Below are positions 36,069 through 46,478 of a stretch of DNA of 64,000 nucleotides, in pieces (within the stretch, counting starts at the first letter, position 1; each line of letters starts with the position of its first letter). A program made the position numbers and the translations under genes. Where the stretch lies: positions 1,178,001 through 1,242,000 of the forward strand of contig JAJOHG010000003.1 of the NCBI GenBank assembly GCA_021029095.1, in the 5' to 3' direction. A model generated the notes under the pieces. The model saw nothing but the letters and a program-made list of their open reading frames with translations. It searched no databases and had not been told where the DNA came from. The stretch is from Phellopilus nigrolimitatus. Lineage: Eukaryota; Basidiomycota; Agaricomycetes; Hymenochaetales; Hymenochaetaceae.

Positions 36069-36450
36069 TTACATGCTGTTTCCAAAAGACTTTGTATGGC
36101 AGTCAAATGTCCTCTGCCACATCTCAAGAAAGCTCTGCAGAGTTTCTACTTTTAAGCGCATAAAGTTGTCTCGGCCCTCGCGTTCTTTCCCATTCTCCAA
36201 GGCCTGCTCGATGAACTCGTCGTTAGGCCTATGGCAACACTTTAAAGTGAGTGATTGCAGTGAAGGGGGAGAACGCGGGTCCAGGGAGAACGGGGACGTA
36301 GGCATGGGAAGCGATAAAACACGGGCTCGAGATCCAGCCTATCGTCGAGTACGTCGTCGTCTCCAAAGCTATTATGAGTGATAGAGCTCAAAGTCTGTTT
36401 GGGATAGATAGTCTTCGAGCACGGAAACGACGCTGATCCATCTCGCAGTC
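36069..36450 (-). pseudogene. fragment of an F-box/LRR-like protein, frame-disrupted
   Basis: Two adjacent minus-strand coding stretches in different frames: about 36445-36290 (NSFGDDDVLDDRLDLEPVF) and 36305-36069 (LQSLTLKCCHRPNDEFIEQA, then FMRLKVETLQSFLEMW). The second has leucine-rich-repeat spacing similar to basidiomycete F-box/LRR proteins. There is no start codon, F-box or usable splice between the two, so it reads as a remnant. The LRR assignment is tentative. Confidence 0.3.
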
Positions 36451-37180
36451 ACTTTGTGCCAAGAGATACATCGATACCATGATACTGGTAACGTTCGATA
36501 GCTGCAGTAGTCGCAAAATTTGCTTGCGAATGTGCCGGGCGAGTAGAGCATTTCAATATTTCACGAGATAAAATACGTAAAAGTAGAATCGGGAAGAGCG
36601 TTTCGATAGAGAAGTAGGGTCGATGCTGCTTGACGCTGAACACCTTTCGCTTCAAAAAGGCGCATTCTTGCGTCATTCGTTAAAAATCGAACAAATCTGA
36701 AACAAAAGCACGAGGACAGTCCGACAATTTACGGCAATTATAAATTCAATGCAACAAACGCGCACCACGACAGGACGGTACCCCGATATGGCAGGAGCGA
36801 CAATTGAATTTTGGTTACAACATCAAGAGTCTCTCCCGTGAGAGTCGGCTCGGGAGTGTTGAAGGGACGTCGGAGCGAAAGCTTGTGTTTTGACAGGATC
36901 CGATAGCGCATATCACGTTAGCACTTCGCTCGCTTCCACTGCCAGCACGGCCTCCCCTTAGCCCAGACCTCACCCATCCCAATTCCATCGCGAATCCGGT
37001 TTGTGAAGCCAATCACCTCTAGGTCACACCGCATCCATCTTAAACCCATTTCAAAAAATCTATATTGCGCACAGGCACGTTAGACAGATAATTGCAGTCC
37101 TTGCATTGGGATGGTATACGCAAGGCACAAAAGAAAAGAATCCGGGCCATAAGATCCATAAACCAAGCGAAGGATATGCG
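36451..37180. other. intergenic
   Basis: Contains weak minus-strand frames (36449-36676, 36815-37012) with no motifs. Right end is the 3' flank of VTC1. Confidence 0.4.
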
Positions 37181-37782
37181 TTATGTAAAACGGAGAACGA
37201 AGTTCACAATTACTGCAGCTGCGTAATAGAACTTCTCAGTGAAACATGGAAATGATACTGCGCTGATAGGAACGCACCGAGCAGCGCGATACATAGGATA
37301 GTCTAGCAAAACGAGGTGAATCATAAATTTGAAAATTTTGATAGATATACACACTGGACCAAGTCTATCATCATAAGGACCCTTTCCGCCGCGACGTATC
37401 GATGCCGCTCGCCAGTGGTACGTGTAAAGAGCGTAGATCATAACCGCCATAGCTTTATAGAGCGTTAAGATGATATTAAATGAATGTGAAAGGAAGTTTG
37501 AGAGGCCCGAGCTCACCGACAAGAGAAAACATTCCCGCACTAATTTTCCCGACCTTAATGGAAGTGGTCGTTTGAACATGAATAAGCAAGGGAAAGTATG
37601 AGAACATTGCGCACCCTATCCCCAAAGTTTAGCAACCCTACAGCCAATCCACCAAGGACAACTGTGAAATGAAGCCATGACAGAAACGTGCGCTCATTTG
37701 CAAATGCAATCTTGGGCTCGACGCGAACAGGAAGCGCGATACGCTTGTTCGCCGTGCGCTGAAGGAGAGGCTGCGTTGACAT
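37181..37782 (-). CDS. VTC1: vacuolar transporter chaperone 1 (VTC complex membrane subunit)
   Basis: VTC1 is the small membrane subunit of the polyphosphate polymerase complex at the vacuole. Exons 37782-37615, 37553-37517, 37452-37355, 37302-37278 and 37218-37181 give 121 aa, the expected length. The conserved opening [20 protein letters not shown] and [20 protein letters not shown] lead into three membrane spans: ~residues 40-58 ([13 protein letters not shown]), ~66-86 ([19 protein letters not shown]) and ~101-120 ([19 protein letters not shown]). The loop [15 protein letters not shown] is typical of DUF202/VTC1. Tiny exons make the gene hard to see without splicing. Confidence 0.93.
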
Positions 37783-38271
37783 TACAGACGCTGTATGTGT
37801 TGCGCCAAGTAACAAAAATGTGCTGAGACTTCGATAGGAGAGGGCGGATATAAGGATCTGCCGGGAAGTGAGAGAAATCCTTGACTTTGGTAGTGACGGT
37901 CGAGGAAGCAGAAGTATTCTCGGCAGACGCTGGTTCACAGGAGAGCGGATAGGCTGGTTCAGCAGGTGGAGACGACGGCGGTCAAAGGCAAGGAGTGAGA
38001 AGCCGCGGAAGAACAAGTCTTAAATAATGAAAAGAAATTACGAGAAACTTTAGAGGCGTGTAGGGTATTTCAAACAGAAGCTCTAGAGTCGGAGAAGAGA
38101 CACAAAGTCCACTCTCCAGCTCTCCAGGACGAACGTGCGTCGGAGAATACCAACCCCGTGACTTCAAGTTACTTTTGTCCAAATGCAGTATGTTTCTCCC
38201 ATATCCGACCGCAAACTCCTCTCTTTGAAACGGAAAAAAAGAAACCTGTGGTATCCTTTTCCAACTGCCGT
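37783..38271. other. VTC1 upstream region
   Basis: No separate gene resolved. A minus-strand frame continues upstream of the VTC1 ATG but lacks conserved residues. It ends at the outer edge of the inverted-repeat structure. Confidence 0.4.
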
Positions 38272-38431
38272 TTACTGTGCTTTTCATAAATAATGACAGT
38301 TTCGAATGAAACGAATGAAGTTTGGCCCCTGAGACCCCGAAAACCCCTGTCCTAATTAGGCTGCCACGCCACCTCACTACATGTAACTTGAGCTAGTTTT
38401 ATTTTCTTCTCACTGTACCTACTACTCCTTT
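38272..38431 (+). repeat. left arm of a ~1.3-kb inverted-repeat structure
   Basis: The outer block 38272-38364 is the reverse complement of 39507-39600 with very few mismatches (for example around AAAACCCCTG). The inner block 38373-38431 matches 39391-39448 in reverse with roughly five mismatches. The gap between blocks is 8 bp here and 58 bp in the right arm. Confidence 0.88.
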
Positions 38432-39200
38432 TCAAACGACCTCGTCGTGCACCTCGACTTCAACATATCTCAAGCGGATACGCAAGCGCAGATGTCAGGC
38501 TTGTCTGGAATCATATGGCGATAGCATTCTCGATCCCAAAACATCGGCTATCCCTCGGATTCGATCCTCGCCGAAGTAGCCGCTCGAAAGATGTATGTCA
38601 TGCGTAACAATCGGAACACTGTGAGCCCTTCTCTACTGCTGCAAGGATTCGAGGAACACAGTTTGGTCGACAAAGGTGAACGAGGTGAGATTGTCGCTAG
38701 GCTCATCTTCAATCTGGCATACGATGAGGCGCCGGATACCTATGAGGACACTTCGGAGAGCAGAAAGAATCCTTTGGACGAAAACCTGACGGGTTTTCCG
38801 TTTTACAGCAAGGGTGTACGTTGAAGTACTTCATCGTAGCACTCTTTGGGGAAAAACATGCAGAACATGTCTTCGGAAGCTACCCCGACAATGTCCGAAA
38901 TGGACAGACTTTCAGGCAGGCGTTCAAGCGCGCCAGGGTACGCTTTATAAACTTCCAGTGTGCAAGGAACTCATCGGCCATATCGGTAGAGGCAGCTTGA
39001 GTAGTGGCAGCTCGTGCAATGGCTTTTCAATGCAGTTCTGGTCAAATGGGGACGGACATATTCATCCCGGTCATCTTGCGGGACGAAGAGCACTGCGAGT
39101 AAGGCAACTCCTGCGTGTTCCCCTGCAGAGAACAGCACGACTGCCCTAACTGTTGCGACAAGCTCGAGGCATCCTGCAATGGTAGCGCACCCATGACACT
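38432..39200 (+). pseudogene. decayed fragment of a repetitive basidiomycete gene family
   Basis: Plus-strand coding residues appear in broken frames. From about 38545 to 38815: SDSILAEVAARKMYVMRNNR, LLLQGFEEHSLVDKGERGE and IVARLIFNLAYDEAP. After a shift near 38815: FGEKHAEHVFGSYPDNVRNG and QTFRQAFKRARVRFINFQ. Then about 39016-39100: MAFQCSSGQMGTDIFIPVIL, followed by a stop. The KGERGE(I/L)VARL pattern is one I associate with a high-copy family of large hypothetical proteins in mushroom genomes; this is from memory and unverified. It lacks both ends and carries stops and frame changes. It lies wholly between the inverted arms. Confidence 0.5.
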
Positions 39201-39390
39201 TTATTTTCGCAATCGGCTGTTCGCTGTCGGTGTACAATGTAGTAGATAGCAAAAAGGTATACATGACACTACTGTCGTCTCGCAAGAACATCTGCGGCAA
39301 ACCTCGATCAATGTTCGACTTCGTCTCGATAAATGAGAATGATAGTACAGCAGTAAGTCGCAGAAAGGATAGAAACAAGATATATTTGAC

Positions 39391-39600
39391 AAGGAGTAGT
39401 AGGTACAGCGAGAAGAAAAGAAAACTAGCACAGGTTACATGTAGCGAGGTTGCGTTGTTGAAAGCAATGGCAGACGAAATGCGACGCGTCGAGACTGGCA
39501 CGACGCGGCAGCCTAATTAGGACAGGGGTTTGCGGGGTCTCAGGGGCCAAACTTCATTCGTTTCATTCGAAACTGTCATTATTTATGAAAAGCACAGTAA
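39391..39600 (-). repeat. right arm of the ~1.3-kb inverted-repeat structure
   Basis: Reverse-complement partner of 38272-38431. The outermost shared bases are TTACTGTGC (left) and GCACAGTAA (right). No convincing target-site duplication is visible at the outer borders. An extra ~50 bp (39449-39506) interrupts this arm relative to the left one. Confidence 0.88.
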
Positions 39601-40193
39601 TTGTATAGACGCATGGGGATATTAATATTTATACCGTTCTTCACCACTGTGTCGTCAAGTCAATGCCATAGCTCACTCACGCGTTGTCGAATTAGGAATG
39701 TCTGCATGGGAACATCTACGGACCGAAGAAGAGAAAAGTGCTTCCAGGGAACGGAACAGTGAGCTGCAGAAGTTCGAAGCATTTTCTTGGTAATTCTGAC
39801 TCCAGTGACTTTGTTAACCTCTCCATAGTGAAATAGTTCTTGACAGCATTTTATTCGGTTCGTGCAGTTCGTCATCTTGCATCATAGTGCACTGTCGACC
39901 CCTGCCTCTTTGCACTTGAGAACGTAAACAATTGGTGGTGATGATAAATGCGCCATACCAGTAGTCTGGACGTCCTGCTAGTACAGCATTGCAAGAAAAG
40001 AATCATTGGTGAGAGCATGTGTCCAGTTATCTACGGGCTTATACGCAATAATAGCTTCTGTGTAGTGAGAATAAACTTGGCAAAATTGTTGACGGTCAGT
40101 TTCGAGTTCAAGGCTTCGAGTGGAGAATCGAGATAATGGCATGTCTTAACGAGGAGAAACCCTTCATTCGGAGCTGAAGGATAATAGTACTTA
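39601..40193. other. no gene resolved
   Basis: Minus-strand frames at 39660-39875 and 40031-40216 have some coding flavour and could be downstream exons of the acidic protein at 40194-40628, but no splice chain was established. Confidence 0.3.
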
Positions 40194-40628
40194 TTAAATA
40201 TGGTTTTTTGCCCCATATTGTTTTTCGTCTTTTACGCTCAGGAGCAAGCCCAGTTCAGTGATATCAAGGCAAGAGTTCGAGGTCTCGTCAATAGAATAGC
40301 AGTCAGAGTGTGCGAGTACCGTGTCAAAGTCGGATCCTCTGGCAATGTCAGACTCGAGGCCTGCTTGAAAATGAGTTGCGCTGGGGTATGGCGAAATAGT
40401 AGTCGAATTTGGGAAGCGCACCTTAATATGTGTCGATGGATCGATCAGAGGCTTCAAATCCCCTTCGCCATTATCGTCACCTAACTGACTATCAGCATCG
40501 TCCCTCGAGTCCTCGACAATCTCCGTCAGAGTTTCCCCGCTTCCGATCTTCGACTTCTGCGCGTTCTGCACGTCAGCCCTCAGACGTCGAAATGAGTTCG
40601 ATTTACTAGTAACTCTCTCGCCCTGCAC
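40194..40628 (-). CDS. possible acidic hypothetical protein exon
   Basis: An open minus-strand frame of 144 codons, hydrophilic and acidic (EIVEDSRDDADSQLGDDNGE), opening on GTG rather than ATG. It is probably an exon of a larger or decayed gene; a compatible upstream piece (RSTRSSSVEQLRRSAG) lies near 40670-40620. No domain recognised. Confidence 0.3.
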   Translation of the reverse strand: MQGERVTSKSNSFRRLRADVQNAQKSKIGSGETLTEIVEDSRDDADSQLGDDNGEGDLKPLIDPSTHIKVRFPNSTTISPYPSATHFQAGLESDIARGSDFDTVLAHSDCYSIDETSNSCLDITELGLLLSVKDEKQYGAKNHI

Positions 40629-40970
40629 TTCGTCTGAGCTGCTCTACTGAAGAACTTCTAGTAGATCTCTTGGATTGGGAAGAGCATATCGCATGGGGCT
40701 AGATGGAAGAGAAAGTAGGGTCGTGGACTTGTGAGTCACAGAACTCACAACTTCATCAGGTTCAATTACGCGTGACGACACATATCATTTTCATTCTTGT
40801 GGGCACATGTGGGTCCAAACGCGTCACACATTTATAAACGCGCAAATCATTCTGGTATATATGGACCTACTAAAATTAGCTAGACTAAATGAACCCAAAG
40901 ACATATGCCTCAAAAACTCCCAAAACCCTAAACGAAAACTTGAATCACCAACAAACGCCTTTGCTAAGCC

Positions 40971-42701
40971 TCAGAGCAAGTATGCTGAAAAGTCAAATGC
41001 AGATGAAGCTTGCAACGCCGCCTTTGAGGCCGTCTTCAATGTATCCCAGGACGCATCAGTGTTTACTCCAATCTCGTAGTCCGTTCCGTACTAAATACCC
41101 GAACAGTATTAGCAAAACGATACAGTGCACGGCTGGAGGCACAAGTCTGTACTTACATGAGGATCCGCATTAGGGATAACCTGCCAGTACATCCACGGCA
41201 CACCCGCCGCCGTGATCTGGCCAGCCCAATTCTGTATGTTACTGTTTCGAGTATCCGCATCAAGCGCGTCTCCAGTCGGACAGTTGTTATTTGACGTGTC
41301 AAAATAACAGGCACCCCTGAAAGTGCATAGTAAGCCACCTTCCTCATTTTCGAGATTTGTACTTAGGAATTATCTTCGTACCATTCTTGGAAAATAAGTT
41401 TCTTCCCTGCGGATTGTGCTTGACTGACTTTCGCTTGTATCGCTGAAGTCTCAAGATCTCCTGTGCCGTACGCATGGATGGCGATGACGTCAAGAGCATC
41501 GCAAGTCAACCAGTCTGGCTGTACCGACTCATCGAGGTAGGATTCGCCGCCTGTGGTGACGAGGATCTGAGACGACTATAAGTGAGCACGTCTTAATTGG
41601 TCTATAAACAAATAATACGCACCCCGCTGTTGTCGCCTAGTTCGGCCTTGATCGTACCTGCCCGGTCGCATTGCCTAATTTTCTCCAGTAGTCAGGACCT
41701 CTCGCAAAAGCGAACTTAATCTATGCGCGCACTCACCAAGACTGGTGGTCTGCAATGTACTGTGCGCCCTGAATTCAATGATTATATGTTCATTCAATGC
41801 CTCGATGCATAAAGAGCTGCAGCATTTACCTTGCCAATCATGGCTTCGTTCTCTGCTTCAAATGCAAAGATATATCCAGAGAGCTCCTTCCATGGCTTGT
41901 TCAACGTCGAATGGACGTGATTCTGTGCGCAACTGATATCAGGAACAACATTGCGTCCAAAAGTTAAGAGAAGTCAGTTTCGTACCAGAGCATAACGCAA
42001 TCTGTTGTCGAATTCTGTCGTGGCATCGTCCTGTTCATAGAAATCTCCTAATTAGATTTTTACATCGCCATAATTAGCCAATAAATTAATATGTTTCGCG
42101 GAGAGATTTAAGCTTACCAGTTCCATATGCCGCGCCATACACATCATTCCCCTCAAGCGCATTGAAACTATGCATGCTTATCAACAACTTCGACTATAGT
42201 CAGGAAGCCTTCTTGTGACAAATAAGTACAGTATCGACTAACCTTGATTTTGTGGGCTTGTGCATCGACCATGAACTCGTCAAGAAGGTTGAGAACGGTA
42301 TCGTCGTACGTGCCAATCTCATTAGGTTCCAACGAAGGATAGGTGGTGATTGTCGTGCCCTTATCAAACAAAAATGTTACAATAAAATATTCAGAGTGTT
42401 TAGTACGTGCTTACTTTAGTACTCGCCGTAGACTGACCATCAAGCCAGACGCGAAGCACTTTCATGCCTGCATCTTGCATGCCCCTAATACCAAATTATG
42501 ATCAGGGATTTTGTTCGGAGAAATTGTTATCAAGCGTAAGAGCACTCACTGTAGGAGTGTACTGCGATCACTTGCAGACAGACCAGCAGCGTAATATAAA
42601 TTTGAGCCAGCGAAAGAGTTAGCCGCCCAGGCAAGCTGTCCGCTTCCGATGTTCGAAACGCAAGCAAGTGCCGTTAGAAAAATAGTGTGGCTGAGCCTCA
42701 T
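40971..42701 (-). CDS. secreted glycoside hydrolase family 5 enzyme
   Basis: A GH5 (clan GH-A) endo-acting beta-glycosidase; the substrate (mannan, glucan or galactan) cannot be fixed from sequence alone. The start at 42701 gives a signal peptide (MRLSHTIFLTALACVSNIGS). At least nine exons, all phases consistent, give about 400 aa. Motifs in order: AANSFAGSNLYYAAGL, GMKVLRVWLDGQS, LLISMHSFNALEGNDVYG, the acid/base region FAFEAENEAM (Asn-Glu pair), VIAIHAYGTGD, the nucleophile region LIFQEWGACYFD and VPWMYWQVIPNADPH, ending AFDFSAYLL with the stop at 40971-40973. Both catalytic glutamates are present. It fits plant-biomass or fungal-wall degradation. No carbohydrate-binding module is seen. Confidence 0.9.
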
Positions 42702-43074
42702 GTCTCGGAATGCAGTTCGCCTTGCTGCGTAAAGGAGGGAGATGGGGAGGCGGATATGTTAAGAACTCGGAATATGCAGTCGAGCATCCTATGTTACGCT
42801 CTCTTATACTCGAATAAGGATCGGCGTCTTGGAATCTGCAGATAGCATAGACCGATTGTCGGGCAAATCATTTGAAAATGCTAATCAGTTCCCCGGACAG
42901 ATTTGGAAGGCCGTAACCTGCGACAAGCAGTTCGGAAGCATTACACGACCATTATTCAATTACAAGTTATGTGACGTGTCTGAGGGCATGTGGATCTTTT
43001 ATCACGAGCCCCTCGCGAGGCTTTGAGCGCAAGTTGCATGTACGGATCTTTCACCGACACAATAGATTTATATT
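42702..43074. other. GH5 promoter region
   Basis: Upstream of the GH5 start on the minus strand. No other gene seen. Confidence 0.4.
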
Positions 43075-43410
43075 CAGTCGTTTCCAAGAAGTCTCATATA
43101 TACGTACTTGCTGGCGCCTGTACCTTGTGTCGTATCTTGTCACGTTCCTTTCTCTTCCTAATACTTTCACAAATGCAATATATTTATATTGAGTCGTCTC
43201 CAGGTCCGAAGTCGTCTCCTAGATCACGCTCGCCGGATTCTGTATCGCACATTATCACGTTCCTTTCTTTTTCCAATGCAATATTTTAATATTAAATCTC
43301 CAAGTCGTCTCATATTTGTACACTCGCCAAATTTTGCACCTTGTGTCGCATATCATCACATTCCTCTATCTTCCTACAATAGTTTAATTCTAATTGAAAT
43401 GGTGATCAAA
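43075..43410 (+). repeat. degenerate tandem repeat, about three units of 100-118 bp
   Basis: Each unit contains GTCGTCTC or a close variant, a CTCGCC or CTGGCG box, GTGTCGTATC or GTATCGCACA, the shared TCACGTTCCTTTC, and AATGCAATAT near the end. Units start near 43077, 43195 and 43299. Copies are clearly diverged. Confidence 0.65.
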
Positions 43411-44065
43411 AGACTCGAATCGCTCATGTCCAGGCACTCTATGCCCTGCACGTACGATGCCCATTTCAGCATCGCCATCTTTGCTCTTCTTCATACCTAC
43501 CTACGCCTCCTTCCAGTTCTATCATCGCACCAAGCAGCACACCGATGAGGTGACGCCCGCAAATGGTGTTCTTCATCCGAGAAAGGTATGCCGCAAAGGC
43601 GTGATGTACCTCCTGCGTAGCATACGGTGGTAGGGTGAGAATATTCATCGCCTAGTGATCAAGTGCCGCGATCGAGGCGTGGATAGGGAAGTCCCTCGAG
43701 AGCGTTTTGGTGATTAAACGAGTCAGACGGATGTCACTCAGATTGGGATTGTCAGGGATAGAATGGTGATAAAAAGTATGCTGAAAGCGTGTCCCCTTGC
43801 AAGTGTGGCAGTAAACTAAAAGAAAGAATTCACGAAGACGTACATGTACGGCGCCTTATTACGAGTGACAAAATCATTGGACACGACGCAAAACGTATCA
43901 TCTCGAGCGAAGAAAGGAGCGAATAGCTTTCCAAAGGCTTTCTCTTTCTCTTTCCAAGTGAACCGATGAGTCGGGCACGCTTTCTATGTCGAGCCTGTTG
44001 GGCGAACGACTGAGTAAATTCGGAAGGAATAGATGATGTCACTCTGCAATACTGTTCTCAGAAGC
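43411..44065. other. no gene resolved
   Basis: Short frames on both strands (43466-43648, 43830-44042) with no motif support. Confidence 0.35.
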
Positions 44066-44185
44066 CAGGTCAGGGCGCTTTTCCACCCGACCCTGACCTG
44101 ACCAGGCTGGAGTTCTCTGAATCTTTGCTGATCTCGACCTGACGCAGTGGGTCAGGGTCGACCTGGGGCCAACCACCGACCCTAC
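44066..44185. repeat. hairpin and repeated CAGGGTCG-type motifs, resembling a DNA-transposon end
   Basis: CAGGTCAGGG at 44066-44075 pairs perfectly with CCCTGACCTG at 44091-44100 across a 15-nt loop. Related motifs (GGGTCAGGGTCGACCTGGGG, 44149-44168) recur within 60 bp. Similar Cys-rich-free CAGGGTCGGG ends are seen on some fungal hAT elements; no transposase is adjacent, so this could be a solo end or unrelated sequence. Confidence 0.4.
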
Positions 44186-44378
44186 AAGTAAACATTAATG
44201 TTATGTAAATCTTCATTTTTTGTTGCTGTTTGGCAACGACTTTAATTACAAACACGGCCAAACATACGCTCCTTTTGAACAACGTTGTTGGCAGAGCCTT
44301 CGGGTGACTGCGCATCCTTCTCATCTTCACATTCAGCAATAATCAGCTTATCCACTGATTTCATCGCTCGTCCGATCA

Positions 44379-45517
44379 ATGAATGCTGATGGTCAGCCGA
44401 ATTTTAAGGAACTTCAAGTTCCGTTTCTCGGGTCCTACCGGCAGGTGAGATCAAGCTTTCGTCTTGTGTTAGAAAGCTACTTTTCTGATCCGGGTTCGAT
44501 AATTACAAATACCAAAAAGCGGATGCTACCGTTTTCAAGCCAAGCTGTTACGTGACTTACTGTGTTACGCAGACCTCGAAGTGCGGGGCTTGGAAGCGGT
44601 CTTGCACTCAGATCTGTTGCATCGTAACATCCACCCACTTCTTGACGAGATCTTGGCAGAGTTTGTGAAAAAAGGAAAACTCGAATGGAGCAAAAATGCC
44701 CCGGAGAGCTATCATTGCACGTATATTTTCGGGGGCACGAACGATCTGCTTGAGGAATGAACCGAAATACCTGACACTGCCCGATCTTCTGCTCAGCGAT
44801 AAGTTAAATTCAATCTAGCGTCACGTCATCCAGATGATGATGGCTTCATTGACTTGAAGCAGTTGTGCTCGATAAATGACATGACCTTCCCTTTCTCGAA
44901 TCAGCGAGATTGGAGACGATGTGGGCCCTATTGCATTGGCACAATGGATGATTTGGATATGCCTTCTTTGACTGAGGTAAAGATTATCATGCTTATATTG
45001 TCTTATTTTCGGTAAGAAGCTTACTTCGTTCGTTTTTTGTGCTTCCTTTAAACTTGGCAGTTACTCAGCAAAATTACGTTCTAAAAGAATTCCTAACTTC
45101 GTTGTTCAATCTCTTGCAACCGCTATTGACCTCGGCAAGACTAAAATTTCAGCTGACGTCGAGCACCATATCCTGGAGCTGTGCTTTCCGCTTGCATGCC
45201 AAGCTCAGAAGGCCCATACACTTGTGAACACTATGAAGCAGCTGCGGCGAACAAATATCTCTTGCAAGACAATGGACCGTCAAGCACCTAACGCTTACGG
45301 TCAGACGCGACACAAAAAGCACCTCGCGGATCCGCTCGCGCCTGTCTTCGACACCGGACAGCTTCTGCAGCTGCAGGAGCGTGCGATTAAGGCGTCAGAT
45401 GTCTACGCGCCTAGGCTTCGGCAGCCAGCTCTGCCGCTTCGCTCGACACAACTAAGACGATGCCATAAACTCAACCTTAGGTCTGTGCGATGTGAACAAA
45501 CGAATGCAGTTCATTAG
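44379..45517 (+). CDS. unidentified multi-exon gene, possibly frame-disrupted
   Basis: It starts ATG 44379 (MNADGQPNFKELQVPFLGSY). The first frame stays open to about 44555. A second frame begins by 44515 (LLRDLLCYADLEVRGLEAVL; LLDEILAEFVKKGKLEW) and stops at 44759. A third runs about 44825-44979 (DDDGFIDLKQLCSIND; RRCGPYCIGTMDDLDMPS) to a GTAAAG donor. The last exon starts near 45059 (IPNFVVQSLATAIDLGKTKI; LELCFPLACQAQKAHTLV) and stops at 45515-45517. The first and second pieces overlap out of frame without a usable intron, suggesting an indel. No family recognised. Confidence 0.4.
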
Positions 45518-46478
45518 GTGAAAATCACATGGGGAGTATTTCGAGGAACTCAGGGTAAAGAGCTGCGACAGCATTTCAAACCGATGAAAATGCACCGATC
45601 GAGAGCATGTTTAGTTGTAGCCTCGGACCTCGGTATGTGATGCCTCCCCTATTCGCCTCCGATCGGGCCAATGAATCAATTCTTTAAAGCAGATCTACCG
45701 CCCATAATCTAAGCTCTTGCCTGCAGGTGCACCCCATTGGTTTATAGCCTGTCTCTCAGCATGCGCATCTTTTCATCCTGTTCCAGCTTTGTCTACTCAG
45801 ATGAAATATCATATGATCATATGGTAGCCGTCGTTTGAAACGTTTATGGACAGAGCAACCGTACTTTCATTGGACTAATAATGTACACATGATTCCTTCC
45901 AGATATTCTCCAAACTTCCAATACTGTCGAACTGCGACCGAACTATTATGCGCGTATGTATCGACTCGGTTCTCTGTACGTTGTATGTATATGACAGGTG
46001 CGAAAATGTTGTTAACTGAACAGGCATTTAAGTTAAAAGCTTCTCGAAAATAAAATATGTTGTAATGAAGTGGCCAGCGCGTACAATGCAAAAAAAAGGA
46101 AGAGCGAGCTTGTGCTGTAATACAGACATATGCAGGGATTTAATAGAGTTACAAGCTGAAGAAGAGAGGAAAAGAAAATGACGAGAAAGGTATGGAAGGA
46201 AGAGGAACGAGAAGCGAGAAGCGAATGTAAAGGCGAAAATGACAGGGTCATGAAAAAGAAAAATAAGGAATGGTAAAAGAAAGGAAGAAGAGAGTGATGT
46301 CGAGTATGAGCTCGAGATTAAATTCAAGTATGTTGGATCTGAGATGGTGCGGGACCAAAGTACACATTAGGCAGGCATTGACAGCATAGGGAGGAAGACA
46401 TAGGTCGAAAGAATCGAAGGCAACAAGGAGTCGAGAAAAGTAACAATGCGAAGCGAGGCTGAAAGCGTGTTGAGGTTT
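45518..46478. other. intergenic
   Basis: No coding exon supported; 46090-46300 is A/G-rich on the plus strand and is the 3' flank of the second RhoGEF. Confidence 0.4.

Noticed and set aside
38971..39501. Minus-strand 176-codon frame inside the inverted-repeat structure
   Set aside because: Hydrophobic and antisense to the recognisable gene fragment; crosses the repeat arm boundary.
43060..43410. CRISPR-like array
   Set aside because: Units are long, diverged and contiguous without unique spacers, and the genome is eukaryotic.
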